This document shows positions 20,501-28,073 of a stretch of 64,000 bases of DNA, one piece after another; position 1 is the first letter of the stretch; each line of letters starts with the position of its first letter. The notes below the pieces were generated by a model, which made no database searches, was not told the origin of the DNA, and was given only the letters and a program-made list of their open reading frames with translations. Origin of the DNA: Mytilus edulis (Eukaryota > Mollusca > Bivalvia > Mytilida > Mytilidae). Made by a program: the position numbers and the translations under genes. The DNA lies in the NCBI RefSeq assembly GCF_963676685.1, contig NC_092344.1, positions 48,878,830-48,942,829 of the forward strand. The letters are read 5' to 3'.

Positions 20501-22209
20501 TACTAACTTCTAATATCTATTGAAAACCTTTTACTTTTGTTTATTGATAGATTCGCACGGCATTACCAAGTCTAGTGTTTTTATTTCAAAACAACACGCC
20601 TGCATTAACCATGAGAGGGATTCTACATGTGTTGAAAGCCCAGTTTAGTGAAGAAGGCAGTAATGCCTATTCTTTTGAAAAGCTGGTATATTGGGCCTTT
20701 GTGAGATATCTAAGAGAAGTTGGAAGTGAGTTTAATAGTCCCAGACTGAACCGAATACTTATATAATGTATTTTGCAACTCTTGAACAGTTTTTTTTTCC
20801 ATTTTCCCCCCTGCTTTATTACAATACATGGTTAGACATTTTGTGTTAAGCTAGATAATTTTGAATTGTAATTCATGGTACAGGTAGTTAAGTATAATAT
20901 AGCTGCGATCCTTATTTTTATCTCCCTGTGATTTTTGGTCACTGAGGCGAATGTACGGAAGCCGGTTAGTGTCAGGGTAGAGTTTTAATTTTTAAGTCAT
21001 TACAACGACTTAGCTAACTTGTTTAAACGACTTAGCTAAGTTGTTATAACGACTGAGCATATTTATCTTGTTATAAAAACTTAGCTAACTTGTTTTAACG
21101 ACTTATAGCTTATAACAAGTTAGCTAAGTTGTTTAAACGAGTAAGTTAAGTTGTTTAAACAAGTTAGCTAAGTTGTTTAAACGAGTTAGCTAAGTCGTTC
21201 TAACAAGTTAGCCAAGTTGTTTAAACGAGATAGCTAAGTTGTTAAAACGACTTAGCTAAGTCGTTATAACCAGTAAGCTAAGTTGTTATAACGAGTTAGA
21301 TTAGCTAAGTCGTTATAACAAGTTAGCTAAGTTGTTTAAACAAGTTAGCTAAGTCGTTTTAACAAGTTAGCTAAGTTGTTTAAACGAGTTAGCTAAGGTG
21401 TTTAAACAAGTAAGATAAGTCGTTAAAACAAGTTAGTTAAGTTGTTTTAACAAGATAAATATGGTAAGTCGTTATAACAACTTAGCTAAGTTGTTTGAAC
21501 AAGTAAGCTAAGTCGTTAAAACAAGTTAGCTAAGTTGTTATAACAAGATAAATATGCTAAGTCGTTATAACAACTTAGCTAAGTCGTTTAAACAAGTTAG
21601 CTAAGTTGTTATAACAAGATAAATATGCTAAGTCGTTATAACAACTTAGCTAAGTCGTTTAAACAAGTTAGCTAAGTCGTTATAACGACTTAAAAATAAA
21701 ACTCTACCCTGACACTAACCGGCTTTCTAACGAATGTATAACTATCCAGCGGTGGAAGTGACATTGTAATCTTTTCGATAGCGTACTATATAGACCTCAC
21801 AGAGCAAATTTATACCAAACAATGTATCTTAAATTGTCCAGTTTTAGATTTCTGTAAGATATACAATACGTGTATATTATATTTGAAATAGGTTTGTTTC
21901 TTGGTGTGTTTTTTTTCAAAATTCTAATTGTCTTATTATATCATTTAAGGTGGACGACGAAGTGCTGTACGCCTGGAAAGTGTCCTACAGTTTGTCACTG
22001 GAGCGACCGAGGAGCCTGTTTTGGGTTTTAAAATCCATCCTTCTATTACCTTCTATGAAGTGGAGACAACATTTTTACCAACAGCAAACACATGTATTAG
22101 TTGTTTAGGACTTCCTAGGCCATCTTACAATACTGGATTACCAGAGGATGCAGAATTGTTCAAAACCTATGACTACGCTTTTACGAGCACATTTTATGGC
22201 CTGAAATAG
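2339..22209 (+). CDS. SAM / C2HC-finger / HECT E3 ubiquitin ligase (seven exons, about 644 aa)
   Basis: Predicted E3 ligase that accepts ubiquitin on a cysteine and passes it to a substrate. Exons: 2339-2555, 6926-7642, 17604-17896, 19013-19145, 19546-19685, 20551-20725, 21950-22209. All junctions are GT-AG and the sum (1935 nt) stays in frame. Residues about 8-55 are a SAM domain. C214, C217, H229 and C233 (C-x2-C-x11-H-x3-C) match the UBZ4 ubiquitin-binding finger of RAD18. Residues about 330-644 are a HECT domain: YGGPRKEFF in the N-lobe, then LPTANTCISCLGLP with catalytic Cys607 (codon 22093-22095). The order resembles bivalve genes annotated as G2/M phase-specific (G2E3-like) HECT ligases, but orthology is not claimed. 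The first ATG in frame is at 2339. A possible poly(A) signal ATTAAA lies at 22392. The weak point is the exon 2 acceptor, because a stronger AG at 6920 would break the frame. Confidence 0.87.
2629..2776. mobile_element. Foldback (MITE-like) element in intron 1
   Basis: Left arm 2630-2703 pairs with right arm 2705-2775. Matching blocks are CATAGAGGGT against ACCCTCTATG, CCATAGGGG against CCCCTATGG, and CCCTACGGA against TCCGTAGGG. Almost no loop remains. There is no coding capacity. This is a typical hairpin MITE inserted in the intron. Confidence 0.75.
2894..3130. mobile_element. TIR element with internal 16-bp degenerate repeat
   Basis: The terminal inverted repeat begins CATAATGAGGGCCCTCATGG on the left and, read in reverse from 3130, CATTATGGAGGCCCCTCATG on the right. 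Between them the motif ATGATTATTTGATTAC recurs about five times with decay. The plan (TIRs enclosing a tandem array) is the same as in the larger element at 20956-21730. Confidence 0.6.
3519..3816 (+). mobile_element. tRNA-derived SINE
   Basis: The head has tRNA-like promoter boxes: an A-box-like TAGCAGTGGGGATAAGG at 3526 and a B box GGTTCGAATCCCG at about 3588-3600. The body runs about 200 bp further and ends in an AATAAA-like block with an (ATCTTT)n tail at 3791-3816. The head cannot fold into a complete cloverleaf with paired acceptor arms, so this is a SINE and not a tRNA gene. It sits in intron 1 of the HECT ligase gene. Confidence 0.65.
4230..5960 (-). mobile_element. 5'-truncated LINE (non-LTR retrotransposon) insertion
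   Basis: On the minus strand the element starts abruptly in reverse-transcriptase motif A, runs through the ORF, and ends in a short (ATTTG)n tail at about 4229-4250. The 8-bp sequence AATAACAA lies immediately outside both ends (4222-4229 and 5961-5968) and is a plausible target-site duplication, which supports insertion by target-primed reverse transcription. It lies antisense inside intron 1 of the HECT ligase gene. Confidence 0.8.
4496..5968 (-). pseudogene. LINE reverse transcriptase, C-terminal part
   Basis: About 485 residues of a non-LTR reverse transcriptase lacking the endonuclease and the first RT motifs. AFDSVWR at the start is motif A, the GVKQGDTLSPTLFNVFIND block is motif B, and LLFADDLLIL is the catalytic motif C. 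A C-terminal CHKC...H...C cluster is of the kind seen at the end of many LINE ORF2 proteins. The reading frame itself has no internal stop, so the insertion looks fairly recent, but the copy is dead because its 5' half was never copied. The first codons (up to 5968) belong to the target site. The clade was not assigned. Confidence 0.85.
6140..6560. other. Intron 1 stretch with recurrent TTCCAGAAGTGTT motif
   Basis: The block GTTCCAGAAGTGTT occurs at about 6263 and again near 6469, and AGAACAC precedes each. This looks like two diverged copies of a repeat of about 200 bp. The ORFs here show no recognised domain. TTCnnGAA halves resemble heat-shock element halves, but I do not claim regulation. 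Confidence 0.3.
6664..6790. mobile_element. CAGTGGCGGATC-type MITE, short copy
   Basis: Begins CAGTGGCGGATCCAG and ends AATCCGCCTCTG, an imperfect terminal inverted repeat. Related copies in this window are at 8663-8956, about 9040-9246, about 11335-11440 and about 43375-43522, sharing internal words such as GGGGCCC and AGTGATTCC. Confidence 0.6.
6926..7642 (+). CDS. HECT ligase exon 2 (linker domain and UBZ4-like finger)
   Basis: Encodes residues 73-311. The first half is a conserved-looking globular segment (KTWTGTFVCLANR, GLGLRRI, YPKLKGSGGFEFLRC, KIYLRPVQKDL) that I recognise from mollusc SAM-HECT proteins but cannot name. Next comes the C-x2-C-x11-H-x3-C finger. The tail is acidic and holds an imperfect duplication of about 31 residues around GVSLDVGTRNEE. 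The donor is ACAG before GTAATC at 7643. The acceptor is uncertain: AG at 6925 (used here) keeps phase 1 with exon 1, whereas the better-looking TTTTTAG at 6920 would shift the frame. An undetected small exon is the alternative. Confidence 0.75.
7748..7899. mobile_element. Foldback (MITE-like) hairpin
   Basis: Left arm 7748-7816 and right arm 7835-7899 are inverted repeats with few mismatches: GTTTAGTGGGTCAGACGAGG against CCTCGTCTGACCCACTAAAC, and AGGATAGCGAT against ATCGCTATCCT. A short T-rich loop separates them. The element has no ORF. Confidence 0.8.
8663..9310. mobile_element. CAGTGGCGGATC-type MITE with internal tandem duplication
   Basis: 8663-8956 is bounded by CAGTGGCGGATC and its reverse complement GATCCGCCACTG. 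A segment of about 250 bp within it (about 8763-8999) is repeated at about 9058-9308, including ATTCAAATGCATTGATCACC in both, and ends in a second decayed terminus (GATCGGCCACTG, 9235-9246). The two ORFs of about 65 codons here arise from the repeat and are not genes. Confidence 0.65.
9840..10223 (+). repeat. Tandem duplication, about 258-bp offset
   Basis: About 9840-9960 and 10098-10223 share GAGAGTTNTACAAATAATG, GTGAATACACA, TTCATCATTTTCT and TTTTTCTATAATT in the same order. It is a two-copy direct repeat in intron 2, with no coding potential. Confidence 0.6.
11335..11440. mobile_element. CAGTGGCGGATC-type MITE fragment
   Basis: ATGGCGGATCCAGAACTTTT at the left and the word AGTGATTCCCTATAT match the copy at 6664-6790. 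The right end is eroded. Confidence 0.45.
16038..16081 (+). ncRNA. Hammerhead ribozyme motif (type I, minimal palindromic stem III)
   Basis: All conserved core positions are present. Stem I GCGTCA (16038-16043) pairs with TGACGT (16076-16081). The CTGATGA box is at 16044-16050. Stem II is GTC/GAC around a 7-base loop. GAAA is at 16064-16067. ACGCGCGT (16067-16074) gives a very short stem III. Position 17 is C75, so cleavage would fall between 16075 and 16076. Stem III is self-complementary with no room for a loop, a form known to act as a dimer. It lies in intron 2, sense to the HECT ligase gene, inside a repeat. Confidence 0.8.
17604..17896 (+). CDS. HECT ligase exon 3 (start of HECT domain)
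   Basis: The acceptor TTTTCAG at 17601-17603 joins in phase 1 to exon 2 (G plus AT gives Asp). It encodes the start of the HECT N-lobe; the segment up to LRVTLEVQFNNE leads directly into the GGPRKEFF motif of the next exon. The donor is GTAAGC at 17897, phase 0. Confidence 0.85.
17936..18095 (+). repeat. Dispersed repeat family B copy
   Basis: Shares GGGACAGTCAAGCTCATA, CCATGGCTAAAAA, ACAACATAGAAAACTAAAG and CACGAACCCCACCAAAAACT with the copy at 24437-24650 (+), and with the reverse complement of about 25855-26040. It is located in intron 3. Confidence 0.65.
18118..18458 (-). mobile_element. tRNA(Ser/Leu)-like SINE
   Basis: On the minus strand the head has an A box (GTGACCGAGTGGTCTA, near 18449) and a B box (GAGTTCGAACCCCGC, near 18375). 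The body contains a family A core (ATGGGGAATG... near 18320), and the tail ends GGCGTTAAAACACCA. A paired acceptor stem is lacking, so it is not a functional tRNA gene. It sits antisense in intron 3. Confidence 0.65.
19013..19145 (+). CDS. HECT ligase exon 4
   Basis: Acceptor AAAAAATAG (19012), phase 0. Encodes VALDYGGPRKEFFRLL onward to YLFVGKIF, the hallmark substrate-proximal part of the HECT N-lobe. The donor is TTTG before GTAAGC at 19146, phase 1. Confidence 0.88.
19546..19685 (+). CDS. HECT ligase exon 5
   Basis: The acceptor follows a pyrimidine-rich tract (TTTTCTCATTCAAG, 19545) and joins in phase 1. Encodes ALSSHQNGKLPTFL to MDALGFYT, the middle of the HECT domain. Donor GTAAGT at 19686, phase 0. 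Confidence 0.87.
20060..20500. repeat. Direct repeat in intron 5, about 155-160 bp period
   Basis: TCTGAAAGCGTTTAGAAAAA occurs near 20107 and again at 20268. TTCAAGGGCAATNACTCT occurs at about 20314 and 20467 with the following AGGAGTTG shared. It looks like a diverged tandem repeat of the kind common in mollusc introns. No gene here. Confidence 0.5.
20551..20725 (+). CDS. HECT ligase exon 6
   Basis: Acceptor TTGATAG (20550), phase 0. Encodes IRTALPSLVFLFQ to VRYLREVG, the end of the N-lobe before the hinge. Donor GTGAGT at 20726, phase 1. Confidence 0.86.
20956..21730. mobile_element. 775-bp TIR element filled with a palindromic minisatellite, 8-bp TSD
   Basis: Terminal inverted repeats of about 50 bp start AAGCCGGTTAGTGTCAGGGT at each end. 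The same 8 bases CGAATGTA flank the element at 20948-20955 and 21731-21738, a target-site duplication of the length made by hAT-type transposases. Nearly all the interior is an array of about 20-bp units alternating two small palindromes, the TTAGCTAA type and the GTTATAAC or GTTTAAAC type. No transposase is encoded, so it is non-autonomous. It lies in intron 6, about 220 bp upstream of the last exon. Confidence 0.85.
21950..22209 (+). CDS. HECT ligase exon 7 (catalytic C-lobe)
   Basis: Acceptor TCATTTAAG (21949), phase 1. Carries the C-lobe: SGRRSAVRLESVLQFVTG, then LPTANTCISCLGLPRPSY with the ubiquitin-accepting Cys codon at 22093-22095, ending FYGLK and TAG at 22207. The conserved Leu-Pro before, and Thr next to, the cysteine are intact, so activity is plausible. 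Confidence 0.9.
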
Positions 22210-22508
22210 GCAAAAAACTTACTTGTTCTTCTGGTGTTGAAACAGTTTTAATTTTATATCATTATTCAACCTAAAGGTAATAAGGTTTACAAGTATTGAT
22301 TGTAATTGGTCTTTTGCTTAATTTTATGTTTCTAAATACAGAGTAGTTTGCTTATAATTATTGTAATTTTGACATAGTCCTTTCCAACAAGATTAAAACA
22401 CAGTTCTGGCAATCCACCAATTTATTTTGTGTTCTTAAGACTTTAACATAGATCATCAATGAGTTATTAAATTTTGTACAGCAAATATCATAGTCTACAA
22501 TTTCATAA

Positions 22509-23382
22509 TTACGACTTTATGATTGCATACGCCTTCAGATATACATCAATACCATGATCTTGTGACCTCCAGTTCAATGGACAGTTCTGGCGTAATGTTT
22601 GAAGTTTATCGTTAGGTACAGAAACTGAAGAAGACAACAATTTTACCCCTTGCGTACCCTGGTCATTTTCAGTTTCATCGGGGTTATCGTCAGTTACTAA
22701 TTCATCACTGTCAGGGAGAGGCTGTAATTTATCAACAGTATTGTTCATCACACTTGTGGTAAACATCTGCATAGGTGTTTTATGGACAGTTCTGATACGA
22801 TGGTTCGCCCAAGCAGTTTTCCAAATTCCAAGTTTTTCATTTACTTTGTGCAAATAAACATGGTGCAGTGCATATATATTAAGTTTGTCTAAAGGATCTA
22901 ATACTCCGATGTCTTCCATATAATAAAATAAATCATAATAGTATGACAAAACTCCAGCATAAACATCTCGCCAGAGACGCTCTATGCGCTGGTTATGAAC
23001 ACTTTTACAAGTTATCATGCTACCTCTACCTGAGCCTCTGTTTTTTATCATGTAATCTGCAATTAAAGTGTTCTCTCTACCCATATCTGAACGGACTCCG
23101 GATGGAAGTCCATATTTAGTAACACCTTTATACAAAGCAATTTAATAAAGTGCCTGCTTTGTTATTATCAACACACTCAAGAAAAGTAATCAAACGACTG
23201 AACCCATCGATACCACCAGCTATTATCATATTCCATCGTATAAGCTTGTGGTTCGTGTCTACATGCCACAATGTATTTGGAGATTGCACACTGTATGTTC
23301 TATGTAACCGTCCTTTTTTTCTTTCTAGAATACCTTTTTTGTCTAAACGGTACATGCTGTCTCGAAGTCTGTATCTTTGAAC
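22509..23382 (-). pseudogene. DDE integrase-core protein (mobile-element derived), one frameshift
   Basis: Two overlapping minus-strand frames (23382-23128 and 23135-22509) form one integrase-like domain. WHVDTNHKL supplies the first Asp, VRSDMGREN the second, and [14 protein letters not shown] the Glu of a DDE/RNase-H-fold catalytic triad. I recognise this family from animal proteins annotated only as integrase core domain. A one-base loss near 23130 puts the halves out of frame. A CTAG acceptor at 23383-23384 suggests that an upstream exon existed; I could not find it. The C-terminal end seems complete. It is convergent with the HECT ligase gene, 300 bp away. It may be a decayed domesticated or transposon gene; a sequencing error is the other explanation. 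Confidence 0.7.
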
Positions 23383-23750
23383 CTAGAATTGATTATTAAA
23401 ATAATCTTATACATCAAGTTATTCGCGGGTTTGTTCTAGTAAATTAATAATATTAAAATGTTTAGTTGTCTGTATATACATATAAATAAAAAATCATTTA
23501 TGTGGAAGAATGTCTCGAGAACGTTAGCAATATAAGGAACAATAAATCTGCATGCATGATTAAACATTTTTATGCGGGAAATACGAATGCCTACTCAAAT
23601 CCATTCTATTAGAAAAAAATCGAATTATAACAGAAGAGTATCCACCATGCACTTACAATTAAAGTGTTCTCTAGAATAAAATTATATACAAATGCATGAA
23701 AATAATATATACATGTAACTGTAATATGCAAGTATTAACATGATTAATTA

Positions 23751-23863
23751 AGTAATGACTGTAATATTTTTTCTGTCTATGAAGAAATAACATAAAAAAT
23801 TTGGTGCACACTGAATAACGCGCGTATATGTCGAAAAGACAGAAAAAATATTACAGTCATTTC
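23751..23863. mobile_element. Foldback hairpin element
   Basis: ATGACTGTAATATTTTTTCT at about 23755 pairs with its reverse complement at about 23839-23860, extending to AGACAG at the inner end. The loop is about 58 bp. No ORF. Confidence 0.7.
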
Positions 23864-24189
23864 TTATAATTAAATTCTAAATTCCATTTTAAACCGTTGA
23901 AAAACAGGAAAAAACGTTGATGACGTCACGGTCACATGACTAAATTATGACTATTGGCTGATACCAAAATAACGTCAGCCAATCAGAAGACGCGTTGCAT
24001 CCAAAATTAAATTATTGTAATATAGAACAGATATATCATGTTGTGGAGGGGTATTTGCGAAAAATACCACTCGAGGGACTATGACAGTTCCAAAGCCGCT
24101 AGGTATCTGTTTAATTACACCGAATGGGTTTTGTTTGAAACTGTCTGTATATAATAGGGAAATCGTAGTACCGCGGAAATTTAACAATG

Positions 24190-24300
24190 AACTTACATAC
24201 GCGTTAGTGCTTTTTGTAAAGTCATGGTATCTATGTGTGAACGTCATTATTATTCCATCTTTATATCGTACATTTGCATAGACGTATTTTCTTTCCACTT
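24190..24300 (+). repeat. Possible diverged relative of the BEL/Pao LTR at 53056
   Basis: TACGCGTTA, GTCATGGT, CTATGT, AACGTCATT, CATTTG and ATAGACGT occur here in the same order and with similar spacing as in the 199-bp LTR at 53056-53254. The similarity is patchy and the flanks do not match, so this could be a solo LTR of a related family. The 122-codon minus ORF over this stretch is probably accidental. Confidence 0.35.
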
Positions 24301-24436
24301 TATATATGACATTTTGTAAAAGTTTTCGGTTTAACTCAATCAAAAGTGCTTAATCATGTTGTCTTTTTCATAAAAGTGATAAATTGGTATTTGCGGCAAA
24401 TTCACCGGCAGTGGTGAAAGGGAAAGAGGGACGAAA

Positions 24437-24650
24437 GATACCAAAGGGACAGTCAAACTCATAAATCTAAAACAAACTGACAACGCCATGGCTAAAAATG
24501 AAAAAGACAAACAGAAAAACAATAGTACACATGACACAACATAGAAAACTAAAGAATAAACAACACGAACCCCACCAAAAACTAGGGGTGATCTCAGGTG
24601 CTCCGGAAGGGTAAGCAGATCCTGCTCCACATGCGGCACCCGTCGTGTTG
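24437..24650 (+). repeat. Dispersed repeat family B copy
   Basis: Fuller copy of the repeat at 17936-18095, continuing through GGTGCTCCGGAAGGGTAAGC, AGATCCTGCTCC and ACCCGTCGTGTTGCTTA, words I know as a very common mussel repeat. The ORFs crossing it are by-products. Confidence 0.7.
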
Positions 24651-25009
24651 CTTATGTGAAAAACATGCAAATTCTTTTGAAAAATATTAGCATATGCGAA
24701 AAACACACTGGCTATCAACCAATCAAAATCTAACATTCTTTTATAAGGTGTAATTAATAACAATAAACCAGAGTATACTGATTTGCATCACTTCATAATG
24801 ATAATCATTATGGTGAGGTTAAATTTCCTGTCATTATTTTATCATCCATGCACCAATTTGTCCCAGAAAAAAATTATATCTGTACATTAATCTCACTTTC
24901 GGGTATATATGTGTAATTTTTTTTTTCTGAGACAAGTGCTTGTCGGACCATCCACAAGAACTTGCGGTCATCTTATTTTCAGTACTTCAGTAATTTGATT
25001 ATAGTTTGT

Positions 25010-25375
25010 TAATTATGTTGTACTGTAACATCACTGTCTCATGTTAGGGGAGGGTTGAGATCCCGCTAACATGTCTAACCGCGTCGTATATTCTGTATAT
25101 GTGTGTCTGTCCCAAGTCAGGAGCCTGTAATTAATTGGTTGTCGTTTGTTGGTGTGTTACATATTTTGTTTTTCGTTTAATTTTTTTATTACTAATAAGG
25201 CCTTAGTTAATTCGTTTTAGTTGTTACACATTTGTTATTTAAGAGCCTTTTATAGATGGTTTGCAGTCTGGGCTGTGCTAATTGTTGAAGGCCGTAATGT
25301 GACCTATAGTTGTTAATTTCTGTATCAACTTGGTCACTTGTGGAGAGCTGTCTCATTGGCAATCATAACATTTTT
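25010..25375 (+). repeat. Dispersed repeat family C copy
   Basis: The end part (TTGTTGAAGGCCGTA, ACTTGGTCACTTGTGGAGAG, CTCATTGGCAATCATA) is matched by about 48690-48885 (+), and its start (GTCCCAAGTCAGGAGCCT) by the reverse of 505-545. Non-coding. Confidence 0.65.
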
Positions 25376-25854
25376 TTTTAATTGACCATTTGGTATATGG
25401 CCGTGTTTTAAGCGACACGTACATACAGGTCACACATTAACTATTTGAATGAAACTAAATCGTAATTGTGTCCGTTTCTTACAATAGTTTATGTTACAAT
25501 ATTGCTCTTTTTAGTTGTGTTACCTGTTTTAACCGTTGATTTCTAGTATAGTGTTTTCCTGTAATTATTATGATTTTATGGTCTTTTTTGTTACACTTGA
25601 AACTCCTCTGATTGAGACCGAAAGCGGGTGAATGTAACCGAACCATATGTTTGTGTGACTGTCCCAAATCAGACACTAACTCGAAAGTGGTATCTTAAAA
25701 GAATTATTGAAAAAAATAGGTGTTAGTTGACTAAATGTCTTTGATTGCGCCTGTCAAGTTAATTCACTTTTTTTCTATATTCAATGTTATATAAAATAAA
25801 CCCAGTGATAAGTGTTAGGTCACATTCAAGGGAAGGGAATGCGTTATTGTGGTT

Positions 25855-26040
25855 ACGACAACAAGTTTTTGGTGGGGTCTTTAGTTTTCTATGTTATGTT
25901 TTGCGTAATATAGTTTGTCTTTTTCTGTTTTTGCCATGGCATTGTCAGTTTATTTTCGATATATATGTTATAATGCATTTTAAAGAGTTGTATGCTTCAT
26001 GAGTTTAAATGTCATTTTGGTATCTTTTGTCCCTCTTTTG
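25855..26040 (-). repeat. Dispersed repeat family B copy, antisense
   Basis: Contains TTTTTGGTGGGGT, CTTTAGTTTTCTATGTT, TTTTGCCATGGCATTGTCAG and ATGAGTTTAAATG, the reverse complement of the family B words at 24437-24650. Confidence 0.65.
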
Positions 26041-26049
26041 AAAAATATC

Positions 26050-26950
26050 CGTCGTCATCTGTGAATCAGGTATTCCATATCGGTCAACCATCTCGAGTTG
26101 GCGTCCGTAACATTTTTTCAATCTTATCACTTGAAACTCTTGGTTTGATAGCTTTGTTTTAAGCAATAATGACGATTAAGATTTGGAATGTAGGGTGGTT
26201 CTCAAAATAACAAATTGACTTGTATTCAGTTTTCAAAAATATATGTTGTATTTAAAGTGGTTCAGAAAATATTCCATTTTTTTCCCATTTAAATAAAAAC
26301 TAAAAGTCAGAGAGCTTATATTCATCAATATAGTATAAATGCGTCTATAAAAATGAACGAGACTGTCTGGTGAATTATTTATACACTGTAATGAATCACT
26401 CACGATTTCAATTGTCTTGATATCATCCATTTTCGCTGGCCAAGGGTTACAGTTCAGTCCTCTCCTCTCCACCTTTTGGGGATTGAGCTAGAATTTCAGA
26501 GACACAAGGTAACGACATCTTTTGGTCGCAGTTGTACCTGGTTGCATCTAAAAAAAATCACCTTTAAGATGATCCCGTGTTAATGTAGAAATGTAACTAA
26601 ACAATTGCTGATTGTACGACAAGCCTTTACCCCAAAACGTACAACAGTATTCAATGACAACTTTAAAGTCCTTAATTGACTTTTTGAAGTTCCTGGGTAT
26701 GTTTCTTGCGCAAATGTTGGAATGATATCATATATTTGCAGTTCCTGCTTCGCGAAATTTGTAAACACTAGACAAAAATTATTTTTACACCTCTACATTG
26801 AAGACAGTTCAAGTGCTACCTTTGGTCAAAATTGATGATGTCGGAATGGGCGTGACTTTTATCCACCAGTAGATAGCACAGCATTGTTACCACAGATGAT
26901 GGCTTTAATCTACAAATGGTTGATTGTTTTTTTTTAGTGTGAACTCACAT
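26050..26950. other. Spacer without recognised gene
   Basis: Minus-strand ORFs at 26233-26472 and 26580-26768 have no domain I recognise and no splice-consistent partners. Nothing else is supported. Confidence 0.3.
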
Positions 26951-26989
26951 TACTATAAGACGTGTCACGGTACTTATCTATTCCAAATT

Positions 26990-27225
26990 CATGTATTTGG
27001 TTTTGATGTTATATTTGTTATTCTCATTTTGTCTAATGCTTAGTCCGTTTCTGTGTGTGTTACATTTTGATGTTGTGTCGTTGTTCTCCTCTTATATTTA
27101 ATGCGTTTCCCTCAGTTTTAGTTTGTTACCCCGATTTTGTTTTTTGTCCATGGATTTATGAGTTTTTAACAGCGGTATACTATTGTTGCCTTTATTGATC
27201 CGTAATCCTCGACTAGCAAATTTTG
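26990..27225. repeat. Dispersed repeat fragment (common mussel-type repeat)
   Basis: Words such as CGTTGTTCTCCTCTTATATT, CCTCAGTTTTAGTTTGTTAC and GTATACTATTGTTGCCTTTA are ones I associate with a high-copy Mytilus repeat. There is no second copy in this window to prove it. Non-coding. Confidence 0.4.
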
Positions 27226-27367
27226 GTATAAACCAAAGATAAAATATTTCAGTGTATTCCTTAAAACTGGTGTGAGAACACCGATCACATGGAATTATTT
27301 TGTTGACAATCCTAAACTACATTCTAAACTTGATGACATGTGTTATCTCTAAATGTTTCATTGAAGA

Positions 27368-27455
27368 CCTGTTGGTGACCTTCTGCTGTTGTCTGCTTTA
27401 TGGTCGGGTTGTTGTCTCTTTGACACATTCCCCATTTCCATTCTCAATTTTATTA
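27368..27455 (-). repeat. Dispersed repeat family A fragment, antisense
   Basis: GGTCGGGTTGTTGTCTCTTT and CATTCCCCATTTCCATTCTC are the reverse complement of the family A core at 255-320 and match 18291-18345. Confidence 0.65.
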
Positions 27456-28073
27456 ACCAAAATGACTAAAATGACTAAATATTGTTGTCAGTAAAATTAA
27501 AATAAATCAAACAATCTACCATAATCCTCAATCCAAAATAAATGATAATCAAACGAGAATAAACAAAAACGATTAACACACTGTTCAGAAACCAGTATAA
27601 CTTGGGCACATACCTTTTCCTTTGCAATTCTAGAACATGTGTCTTCAAGTGAGCATTTTTGATTTTGAAAATGCAAATCGTAGCTAACAGGAAAAGTAAT
27701 ATATATCTTAAACGGCAAAAAAGTTGGAAAGCAGGGTCATAATGTGTTCGCTACTACAGGATATTAGCTACGGTAGCCACGACTGTTGGTTGAATTCCTC
27801 AAGAAAACAAACAAAAATCAGAATACTTTAACTAAGATAATGCATAGTTCAACAATGGCTTTCATTAATTTAATATAACTTATGGATCTGCCCTACATAA
27901 GTGTAGAGACTAAATAACGAAAGCCGGATTCCATACAATATAAAAGAGGGATATTACAATGCCATTTTAATTCATTTTTACAATGGTAAATCAGTTTTCT
28001 TTAAGCCTGTTATAATGTCTCTGAATACTGTGATATTGTCACCAATATATTATTATCAAATTTTGACTATTTA

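Noticed and set aside
20990-21700. CRISPR-like array
   Set aside because: Units are contiguous, without unique spacers, in a eukaryotic intron, and enclosed by transposon ends.
23975-24343. 122-codon minus-strand ORF as the missing 5' exon of the integrase-like gene
   Set aside because: No splice donor at its end that fits the 23382 acceptor phase convincingly, no domain resemblance, and it overlaps LTR-like repeat sequence.
24467-24763. Minus-strand ORFs of about 98 codons
   Set aside because: They lie across repeat family B, whose other copies do not keep the frame.
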